Below, piece by piece: positions 23,901 to 34,452 of a stretch of 64,000 bases of DNA (position 1 is the first letter of the stretch; each line of letters opens with the position of its first letter). The stretch spans positions 1,527,497 through 1,591,496 of the forward strand of contig NC_034424.1 in the NCBI RefSeq assembly GCF_002078875.1. Reading direction: 5' to 3'. The notes under the pieces are model-generated. The model saw nothing but the letters and a program-made list of their open reading frames with translations. It was not told the origin of the DNA and made no database searches. A program made the position numbers and the translations under genes. The DNA comes from Numida meleagris. Its lineage: Eukaryota > Chordata > Aves > Galliformes > Numididae.

Positions 23901-26900
23901 TTCTGTTTACTCTTAACCTAGAGGATGTTTGTGGCTTTTACTCTGGATAATAAGGCTGAGTGTTGATGCCTGAAAAGGAAGGAGCTTGCATGAGAACGCA
24001 TTCCTTGGTCTCTTCCCAAGAGATCGCTGTGTGTCGTCAAGGCAACTGGCCAAAAACACGAGTTCTGTTTTGTAGATATGCTGGGGTTTTCAGAAACTCA
24101 GTTTTGGTCTGAGCTGGGCAGAAACTCAGTTGTGGTCTGAGCTGGTCTGTGTGCTGTGCCCATCGGGCTGCCGAGCCACCCATCCCTGCGGGCCGGCCCC
24201 AGCCCATCCCCGTGGTGCTGGGTGCCCAGCCCTGTTTGTGGCCTCACTGCAGCCCCGTGCTTCTTGCTGCTGGTGCTCAGGGCCCTTTGGACCCCCAGCT
24301 TTATTGCTCCTTCCAGATGCCTCAAGTATGCGAAGCGGCTGTTTGTTTTGGGGCTGTCTTCTGCTGCTGGACACTGAGCTGGTGGGGGGAGAGAGAAATG
24401 CGAGGGGGATGGAAAAGCTGTCCAGCTCTTTAGCATAGGCAGCTCAAGCTTCTGAGGTGGGACAGGCGTTCACAGAGCTATGATGGTGAACGTGGGGTTG
24501 TGTGGGACAGGCTGTGGCCAAGGGGAGCAGAGACCCTGCTGTGCTCTCAGCGGGTAGAGGACTGCCTGTATGGGCAGGGGGCTTAGCTCGTCCCAGGGCC
24601 GTTTGGGTCTGTTCCTCTGCTCCGTGGCCATTCCAAGAGACCTTTCCACGTGGTGTTGCCATCAGTGCAGGTGCAGCAGTGTGGTGACTGCGGAAGAGGC
24701 TGGCTGAGCTGTCAGCTCTGGCAGCGAGGACAGGATACGTGCACAGGGATGGGAGGAAACCTACTGACCCTTGTTCTAAATGCGGCACCGGGGAGAGGAT
24801 GCAGAGCGTGGCTGTGACCTCTGTTCGGTGCTTGTCTTCATCCTCTGTTATGGCAGCAGAAGTAAGGAGATGTCAGCCTGTCAGCAGCCCCAGGTGGAAG
24901 GGAAGGCCATGCTGCAGGATGTGGATCTTTTGGATCTCAGAGGATAAAACCTGGCTTGGGTGAGTTGACAGGAAGCAATCCTTGCTTGCCTGCCAAAATA
25001 ACGTATGCAGGGCTGTGAGCATGGTAGGAATCTGAGTTTCTGTGCGACGTGGCTGGCATGTTGGAGTGAGCACTGGAAGGACTGCCGGCTGCTGGGCCCC
25101 ATGAGGTGCCCAGGAGTTAGATGGCTGACTTCAGGCTTTGTGCTTTGAGCACGGTGGAGGCTGGACTTGCCCATGAAGTCCTGCAAGCACAGAAAGTGCT
25201 CGGGCTGTACTCACCCCTTATGTCTCATCAAGTTCATCCCCAGTCCCAGTTTTTGCCCTCTTGGGGACCCTGCAGGAAAGGTGACTTCTAAGCCAGGCCA
25301 CCCAAGTCCTGTGGGTTTCAGGGTGTGAGAGCCAGCAGGCACCATGTTATTGCCGGAAGGTGAGCAGCAGCTTTGTGTGAACAGGGCTTACAAGAACAAG
25401 GTGGGTGGGATCGACACAGCTGCAACCAAGTGCTTCCCTGCTTCTCTGAGAAACTGCCTACAACGATTGTAGTTTAGAACGGTCAATTTTTTAATGTTTT
25501 GAGCTGCTTAAAGCTTGAATGTGGCGTGCAGATTCCCACGTGAACGTCTGTTGGATGATTGCTGTATCCATCCCTCAGCCTTTCAGCACGGGCAGGGCTG
25601 GGCAGCAGTTCTGTTGGTCTGACCTGCTGAGCTTCTCGCTCCGTAGCTTTCCATCTGCTCACTTCTGGTGGTGGTCGGTGAGAACCAGGAGCAGGCTCAG
25701 GATGCTGGCAGGGGTGAGCACCTCCAGCTGTTGCTCAAACCTGTTTGCAGCAAGCCTGTGCGATGTGGGATCTTAATGCTGGCAACTGCTGGCAGTGTTG
25801 TTTGCAAGGCATGGCACAAATAGGTTTGCCTGGTAGCGCAAGCAGGAATCTGCGTGCAGAAACCTGATGAAGATTCCTTCCCCTCTGTGTTTTGGAGGGC
25901 TCGAGTCGAAGATTGGTTTTATTTACCTTCTTGGAGAGCCTGTTCCTTGCCATTTTCTGTTTCTCATGCCTGTGCTTTGCTGGTGGCAATGCGTGTGCCA
26001 CCTTTAAGGAGGGGCTGTAGTCTGTATCTGTCAGGAACGTGTTGAATTTTTGGTAGGTGAGGTCAGCAGTGCTGCTCAGAAAGTGCATGTCTGTGCTCAG
26101 CCCGGGTCCCTCCCAGCGGGGGTGGTCTCCAGCAGCTCTCGGGTGCGAGCAGGCCCCCCCCCTTCGAATTCTGCTGATTTTGGACTGTGCGGTTGATGGC
26201 TGAAGGCTGCGGACAGCAGTGGTTGGAGCCCAAACCGCCTGGCAGCCTGGACCTGAGCGCGCTGGTGTGCGGGCATGTTGTTCTTCTGTTTGCTTGCTGC
26301 CTGCCAGCGCCTTCAAATGCTGCTTCTGTCGCACCAGCCCAGTACCAGCGGAGCAGATGAGTCATGTTCGTCTCCTCAGCAGTGGGAGGGCTTTTGCAAT
26401 CGGGGGTTCTCTGCGGCCTCGCCCCGTGCTGAGCTGCTCTTGCAGGCCTGCGGTTCTCTTCCGCCCATCCTGTGTGCGGTGAATGGGACGGAGGAGCTAA
26501 AAAAGAAGCTCTTATGCAAATCAGAAGTTGGTGGGACGTGCCCAGGTCTCGGTCCAGCCTCAGAACATGAGAGATTTGGAGAGCTTTGTGCTCTGGATGG
26601 TTGTGCAGGAAGTCACGCTGAAGGGTCTGTCATGCTGAGAAACTCTGCGGACGTCCTGGGAAGATCCGGCGCTGTTAGGGAAGGCACCAGGCCCTGGCAC
26701 TGACTGCACTGTGGTTTTGCCCGCTCTCTTTGTGCATTCAGATGAGAGCGATGCCATGCATGCGGGGAGGTTTGTCCGACCCGTACGGGCTGAGTAATGC
26801 ATGGATTCCTTGTTGAGCCGTGGAAGGCTGTGGCTCTGCATGCAGATGTGCAAAGGGACGGAGGGCTCCTTTGGTGAATCGCTGCTTTGTGCCACACCAC

Positions 26901-29900
26901 TTGTGGTCAGTTGGGCACTGGGACCTCTCCTTGGCTGACATGGTGAAAGGAAGAGTTAAGAGCATGCCCTGCCATGCTCTGGGGATGTCCCTGCCCCATC
27001 CTTTCCCAGCAGGAATTTGAAACTTCCCCATGTCTTGCGTGAGGAGTTTAATATTTCGAATCTCCATGCATTGCTCCTGTCTACCATGTGCTTCGGCATA
27101 TTGATTACACAGGGCTGCCTTTGTGGGTAGCCTTGTAAATGGAGACTTTCTTGTTTTGCCCGGTGGTTGGGAGCTGGGATGCAGTCCTGCAGGCGGTCTC
27201 CCCTCTGCCAGCACACAGTGCTGCCCCGATGCGCTGTGCTGTGAATCCTTTGTGTTCCTGGCTCTATTCAGTAACTAACTCAGTTCTGCAGTTGATCATT
27301 GAGTAAAACTCAGTGTTGCTGTTGGAAAACACGTCCCAGAAAAGCACGATCAAGTGAACCGAAGGTGGAGCAGCCAACAGAACTGTACAGAACGACAGAA
27401 AAATGTCATCTGTCATTTCTGAGCACATCCGGGGGCTGCAGCCAGAGCAGTGCGGGGTTAGCCTGATCGAGGAGCCACGTCTTGTCCGCTCCCTCCCTAG
27501 GGAATTCCAAGGAAGAGCCCTTCCTTCTTGTTTCAAGGAAAGGCTTTAGATGTACGGAAGCACCTTATCTTCTCTGGAATGACAGTCAGTGCCTTGTTAA
27601 TGTGCTGAAGCTACTGCAGAGCTTGCGGCCATGCATGGGCGGTGTGCCTGGGGTTATTCACCAGCTGGGCTGGCACACGGTTGTGTTTCAGGACAAGTAT
27701 AGGCACGCTGATAAGCTCATTGCTAACTCCTCTGGAATGGGTGACCTTCCCAAAGAGCCTTTATCTCCAAGTTTCAGAGAGGAAACTGTGTTGCATGAGA
27801 TTGTATAGATCATTGACTGCAGGGCCGGGTGAGAAACCGCAGTTCCCGTGGAAGCGTGCAGCTTTGGAATGCCACCTCCTGCAAAGTTTGTGAGCACAGG
27901 CTGGGTCACATGGACTCTGTGTCTCCTGTAAAATGTATATTTCTGCCCTCTGTGCCTTGTATTTGTCTGTTGTACCCCGTGGCAGCGTGGAGCTTGGAGG
28001 CTGTTCTGCATTACAGCTACCGACGGTGCCCAGGGCTTGGTGCTTGCTCAGCTGCCCGTGCTATCCCCGTGGGTCTCTGAGGGATGCTGTGCAGCAGCAC
28101 CAGGCTTCCCAGGCCCCCAGCTGGCTGTGCTACACTTCTTGGGTCTCGGATGCAATGCCTTGGGCTTTTGTCTCATGTTTTTGTCTTGTTGACCAAATCT
28201 CTTGACTACCGCTGTAGTGATACAGATGTAGCAAAGCTCAGTGTAAGACCATAGGGAAGCGCGGGTTGATTTTCCTTCAGAACGCTGATTTTATTCATGC
28301 TTGATTGAGGTTTCAGTCAAATCGTGCTGAACTATCTGTGCTCCCTGCAGGCATCAGCCCAAACCCTCCCGCTGCTGCTGCTGCTGAGAAGGGAGGAGGC
28401 ATTTGGCTGACCAGGCGTGAAAAGCTGCTGAACCAGCTGCTCGAAATCACACCCAGCAGCGTGCCGGCAGCCCACGCGCGCCCTGGGGCTGCAGGAGGCA
28501 GCGCAGTCCCTCATTTTGTCATTTCAGGATTACATTGCTCGGGGAGGAGAATGGTTAGAGGAAATTAGTACCTGAGAGGAGCAGCTCTGCCGTTGCTTTG
28601 GCTCTGCCGTGCCTGCCAAGCATGGTGCTTATGAGTGGAGAAAAGCCACAGTGTGGAGATTGATCTGCATCCTCAGCTCCAGGATCCTCTGCATCCTCAA
28701 ACTGGCCCCGCGGTTTGCCCTGATACCCGTGTGCTGGGAGCAGGCACCGGTGCTGTGCTCTGTCACTGCGGAGACTTTCAGGCTTCCCACCCTGACGTTG
28801 GGGGTGAGGTGTCTGCCTGCCCTCCTTGTTTGTGTGGCAGGTGGCTGTGAATTGGGGATGTTTATTTCTTGGCTGTGTACGTGGTCTGGGTGCAGATTGG
28901 GTCCTGACAGCATCTCTCGAAACAGGACACACTTCTCTTTTTCCTTTCCTAAGCTGTGTACAACTATCAGTGTTAGGCTTGCTGGGCAATGTTTACCCTG
29001 GCTTCTCTTTCCTGAGTACTCTATTACTCATTACTGCTCAAATCCTAGCAAATAAATAAATGATTTTTGCTATGGCAACAAGAATCCAGTGTCTCAAGAG
29101 CACAATATTCCCCGAAAAACCGGCTTTATTCTTCCTGCTGCGGCTCCGATTGCTGGGAGCGTTCCTGTATAGGTGCACGGCTGGGGGTTGGACTCTGGTT
29201 ACGTGACGCAGTCCTGCGTAAAGCATTCCACTGAGCAAATACCACGAAATCCCTGCAAACACCCCCAGCGGAAGGCTGCGGTTTTCCTTCCTTGAGCAGG
29301 AGCAGGGCTTGAGCGTGCCTGGCTCTTGGGATGTGTTTTTCTCCTAAAGAAAATAACCTCATCACCTTTGTGTTCCTGCAAAGCCAGGGCTGCCTGGCTG
29401 CTGAGCGTGCCGTTACTGAGCTTCCAATTTGTTATGCCCAGGTGCTTCCCAGTCTCACCATAAGCCGCTCCTCTGCTGTTTGCTTTGCCAGGGTGTGTCC
29501 TTGAGAGCTTTACGACAGCAGGGCCCTTCCATGGTGCATTGGGGTGGGGTGTCCATGCGTGGTGTGGGGCTGGGACTGCTGCAGGTGAATGGCTTCAGCA
29601 TCACCTCCTAGAGCATGGCAGGGACCTGGCATTGGCCGTGGGCAAATGGGAGCTGCTTGGACTCAGGCCTGCTGCCTGCAGGGCTGTCTCTGGGCGCTGC
29701 TTGTGCTGCTCCTGCCGGGGCTTTGCTGTGGGGTGGGGCTGCTTTCTGCCCTCACCCCGTGCACAGCATTAGTCCTGATGGGCCTTGAAGCTATGTTCCT
29801 TACAGCTTTCCTTCTATTAGCAGAAAATGAGGAAAATGGAGCTCTGTCTCCCCAGCTTGGATGGCTCCACAGCTCCTGGGGGCCCAGGACAGCTCCATCC

Positions 29901-32712
29901 CACAGCCCCCAGCCTGGCAGCGCCGCTTGGCCCCGCACAGAGACACATTGTGAGCCGTCCCTGCCGCCTCGGGCCAGGGAGCATGTAGGTCAGCGGCAGG
30001 GTGAAGCTCGGGGAGCAGCCCTCGGGTGCTCCAGCACAGGGACATCTCACTGCAGGTCCTCATCTCTGAAACGGAATCGCCCCGTGTTGCTGGAAGGCTG
30101 CTTAGGGCCACGTGCTGCTCCTCAGCCTGTGGTGTGTTTTATATGTGAAGGAACGTGTGGCACATGGGGCAGATGCACTGCATCTCCTTCCTACTGCTGA
30201 TTGCACAGGATCGCAGGAGACCTGCAGAATTAAGCAGGACCAATCCTGCCCCTTCGTTCTGTCTGTAACCCTATTAGCTCAATTTTAAATGCAGTTAGAA
30301 GTAAAGGGATCAAAACACCCTTTTAGGCAGCTGGTCCTGAACCTTGATCTGCATTGGCGAGATACTCCCCTATTTTTGGCTTAAACGTATTCCTGGCAGG
30401 CTTATCCTCCTTGTTTGTCTCCTCTGTGTGCTGGCATCAGCAGTTCTTCTCTGCTCCTTGGTGTTTATTTTCTTGGTGTACTTACAAAGAGCTTAAATGC
30501 TTTCCCTCAACCTCTATTTTTGTCAGTGTCAGCAGGCTGTATTTCAGCTCCACCTGCCCAAGAAAGGTGAGTTGATTGTAACCAGATCTTCAAAGCTGTA
30601 GGTAATGATTAGGACAGCTTTGAACTTGGAAGATTTGGAGTTACTGTGTCTGGGTTTGGCCTTTCTGCTCTGGGGAAGTTGTGCCTTCCGCTTCTATTCA
30701 CACGTGATGAAGTTTTCACCGTTGCTGAAGTCCTAAGGAGGCTGTTAGAGCAAGGGTTGGTCTTAAGCATCTGCCCTTGTGTAGGGTTCTTGCTGTCTGA
30801 TTTTCTACATGACCCAGACAGTTCTGTTTTTTGTCCTTGACCATGTTCCAAGTTGGAGTTGTTGTCTTTTCTCAGTCTCTCAGTTATCGCACAAAGGTCA
30901 TTAGTGAGAATACTTAATGAAGCTGGTTTTGAAAGAGAACCTTGAGGAGCTCCCGCTCACCTGGTATTTCTGCTCTCTGACACCGCCTGTTACCATCTTT
31001 CCTTTAGCTGCTTCTGTCTTCTGACTTCTGGTATTAATCTCTTCCTTGCCTAGTGAAAATAGTTTCTTACCACGATGTCCTCCCCAGAATGTGGTCCTGA
31101 TCACTGGTGTTTCTATCATCTAGCACGTGGGAACTCAAAGGAGCTGGCAGGTGTTAACAGACGTCACCTTTTCAACATGAGGATGCTTTCCTTTCCTCCT
31201 TGGCAGCCCCACTTCCCCCTGGGGGACGTGTAGCAGAGCCCTGGCTGCTGGCATCGCGGTGTGAGGTGGTGGCCAGGCGTGTGCTGGGGCAAAACGCCGG
31301 AGTACTCTGCACCTTTGGGGCTCCTGGCTCTGTCCCATCTGTTTGGCTGTCTGCCTTCATGGTTCCTCTCGGCACAGAGAGAGATTCAGCAGGGCACGTG
31401 GGGAAAGGTGCAGGAGGACACAGTGCCTTCCTTATGGGATGAGAAGCATTGGGGTGGAGGTGGTCTTTGCCAGTGCAAACACTGGGAGCAATGGCTTCTC
31501 ATGCTGCTTTCTAATGATTCTCCTTTGCTGTTGTCTAGATGAAGATCTCTTTCAATGAGACAAGTTTGCAGACCATGTTTGAGTATCCATCGGAGAGCTC
31601 ACTGGCAGAAGAGGAGGAGGAGGAGGAAGAGGAAGGACCTGCTTCTGAAACAGAGGAGGAGAAGTCTCGCACCTTTCACATTCCACGCCCAAACAGCACT
31701 TTGCATCCCAATGCAGCTAACTCAGGTGGGCGAGGTGCAGGGACTGCGGGGTTATCGGCGGTGTCTGACCCCGTCCGTGTTGCCTACAGCCCGTTACGTG
31801 CTCCAGACAGCTGGAAATGTAAATGGAGACAATGTGGCAGCAGAACTGGTTTTAGTGGGGACGGGGTTTGAAACTAGATCAGGGAACTGCCAGACCTCTC
31901 TTGCCTGAGATACAGTGGAACTTGAAAATGTAAAACTTAAAAATACCCTTTATGCTGAGAGGATAGGTGGTGCTGCAGTGTCTGCTAGCAGCTCTGGGCA
32001 GGGGAACTGACAGCCACTAGAGAGAGCAGGGCACGGGCTTGTACCTGCAGCAGGAACAGGTTCCTTGCCCGTCCTGCAGATGGGCAGCTTCCATCCTGTT
32101 CCTACCAGAATCCTGACCCCTCTTCCTGTCCGGGTGGTGAGAGGCATTCACGTCAGCTTTGTCCTTGCAGCAGATCTATCCAGCTACACCCCAAAGCACT
32201 CAGTGAAGTTCAGCGAGTGGCAGGAGCAGAAGTACGAGGAGATGCCTGCCAAGGGAGCCCTCCTGAAGGAAGCTGATTCCCGTGGGAACCAAGTCATGGT
32301 GAGACTTCAGAGCGGTTTCTGGCTTTGTCCTGGGGTGCTCTCAGTCTGGACAGCGGGTGGGACAGGGTCTGCCTTCTCCACAACACCTGTCTGTGGCTGT
32401 GGCACAGCTCCCTGGGCAGTGGGAAGAGATTCATGTGAGCTCCCACTGCCACCAGCTGCCCCGCCTGCTGCGTGCGTGTAAGGAAGGCTCAAGGCAGCTG
32501 GCACGCTTTGTGCTGCAGGGCACTTATGGAATTAATGTACTCGTTAGCCCCAGGCAAGGTGCCACCACAGCCTTCACCACCCGAAGGTGTGGGTACTTCT
32601 TCGCTTTCGATTTGTTGACGACTCCATTTCAACTCTGCTTTCTCCACAGCTCACCCCAGCTGAGAAGGGCGGACTCTCCGACTTCAGCAGTGAGCCCGCT
32701 CTGTACTTCTGA
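20257..32712 (+). CDS. TPRN: TPRN, taperin (4 exons; exon 1 interrupted by an assembly gap)
   Basis: Taperin sits at the taper region at the base of hair-cell stereocilia, docks protein phosphatase 1, and is a human deafness gene (DFNB79). Exons: 20257-22274 (gap at 20915-21364), 31539-31725, 32171-32298 and 32650-32712 (stop TGA). The start ATG at 20257 is supported by the conserved N-terminus that follows (AWKREILERKRAKL, ESLGPLRENPFM). Further family blocks are RNSFLFVP, GGNTFTVVPKRKP, KKRYPTVNEIEVIGGYLSLE and SSYTPKHSV, with the C-terminus LSDFSSEPALYF. The PP1-docking motif KISF opens exon 2, directly after the exon 1/2 junction, followed by an acidic run. Exon 1 before and after the gap is in different frames as assembled; since every other junction is intact, this most likely reflects a wrong gap length rather than a frameshift. 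Confidence 0.95.
20915..21364. other. Assembly gap (450 N) inside TPRN exon 1
   Basis: A run of Ns flanked on both sides by very GC-rich TPRN coding sequence. The flanking coding frames differ by one position. Confidence 1.
22275..31538 (+). other. TPRN intron 1 (9.3 kb)
   Basis: Bounded by GTAATG at 22275 and TCTAG at 31534-31538. No nested gene was recognised on either strand and no CR1 copy was noticed. A roughly 27-bp tandem duplication lies at 24090-24145. Confidence 0.75.
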
Positions 32713-33812
32713 TGGCTCCATCCTCGAGCCTGCAGCAGCAGCTGCTGGGCAGAGCCTGGCAGTGCACCTCCGACGTCCGCGCCAGCACAGCGGAAATCAA
32801 CTCCTGGTCCCTCCCTCATCGCAGTTTTCGTAGGATCCTGATGCCAAGGGTGGACTAGATGCCATCGGGCGTCTTTGGAGAATATTTGCACTGGGTTCTG
32901 AACTACTGTTTTTTAATACGTATGGTTTATTCTCCCTGTGGCCTTGCATATTCCTTGTTCAAGATCAGCTGTCAGTTAGACAGGTATCTTAAAGCAACGT
33001 GTAACCCCAGGATGGACGTAGATTCTCTCAGTGCTTATGAGTCTGCACATCCAAGCGCTGTTTGGGGCCCGGGCAGTGTCTGTAGCACTGCTCGCATTTG
33101 AGGCCCCACTGAAGGAGGCCCTGTGCAGGCAGCCGGGCTCATCAAAGCGGTTCTGACAGCCGGGTTACAAGGGCTGTCTGCTGGGAGAACTGCTGAGGGT
33201 TCATGGGTTGTTCTCCACGTGTTTCTGGGTCTACTTTCACCGAACTGTCATGGAATTCATGTGCCAGTTATGCTCTTGTAAAGGAAGCTGAATGCACGGC
33301 GTGGGGGATGGGCAGGGGAACAAATGCCTTCAGCTTTAGGTGTCACTTTTGCCCTGACAGAAGGGAAGCGCCTGGTCCAGCTTGAGCCTCGTGAAGGTTC
33401 CCAGACATTGGCCATAGCTTTGGTCTCTCTGTAACTGCCTCTGCTCTCCAGTCTCTACTAACTGCTAACTGTGCTTGTTTGCCAGTTGCTCTTGTTTAGT
33501 TTTGGCACCTAATGGGGCCAGGCCCAAGATTTATTTGGTGGTGGGGTACTTGCTTCTTGCCTTGCTCACTCTACTTCTCTATGCAAAGCACAGGAGGACC
33601 ATTTCACTCCTCCCTTCTGCAGAACTTGAACAAGGAATATGATTTTTTTTTCTAGTATTTTTATAGTTCTGTTGTAATTGTTTGATGCAGCCAATATGCA
33701 AAGGAATCCGCTAGACTCTTCCATTTAAATTTTCTACTACTGTACACTCAGGGTCAAAATTGCACTCTGGAAAAGACTGAACACTGCTGCTAATGTGATT
33801 TGTACTCCTGGG

Positions 33813-34166
33813 ATTAAAAGAGATGCAGTTGGAATAGACACAGCCTCTCTGGGCTTTATGAAATGGGCGGTACCCCAGTGCGTGGCTCTATCCAAAGGAC
33901 CAGGCTGCCATCTTTTGGTGATGCCTGATGGGTTTTATTGGTTTGTGTATTACAGATAGACACTGTCTAGCCGAGCTGACACTGATGTACGATCTGAAGA
34001 TGTTCTTTATACCTTTTTACAGCTTGAACTGAGAAAGCTCAGGCCGTGAGCTTACAGCAGCCCCAGCTCTAGAGCTGCAGTGTAACAAAACTGCAAGCGG
34101 TGAACCCAGAGCTGTCTGTCCTGGCTTCGTTCTGCTGTGGGTCAGCGAGGGGTGCTGAGCAATAAA
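33813..34166 (+). terminator. TPRN: Candidate TPRN poly(A) signals
   Basis: ATTAAA at 33813-33818 and AATAAA at 34161-34166 lie 1.1 and 1.45 kb after the TPRN stop codon. Either could end the transcript. Both lie before the oppositely oriented SSNA1 3' end. Confidence 0.5.
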
Positions 34167-34375
34167 TATCCTGCAGGTTGCTCCACTGACTTCAGCCAGC
34201 TGAGGTGCTGCTCTGGGTGCTGATGCCAGTGAAGGAGCTCTGCACTCACACCTTCCCTAGCTAGCACAGACCCGCGGTGCTCTGCTGCACCGGCGGGAGG
34301 GGGTGACATTTAGCAGCTAATTTAGCTCTAATACCAAAATGCTTCTGAAAGGAAAATGTACTCCTGCAAAACGCT

Positions 34376-34381
34376 TTTATT
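34376..34381 (-). terminator. SSNA1: SSNA1 poly(A) signal
   Basis: AATAAA on the minus strand, about 72 bp beyond the SSNA1 stop codon (34455-34453). It gives a short 3' UTR. Confidence 0.7.
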
Positions 34382-34452
34382 AACTGTGGCATCCTTATAC
34401 CAGAACAGCAGCTGCCCCCGACCAAGGGGCCTCGGCAGGCTGAAGAACAGCT

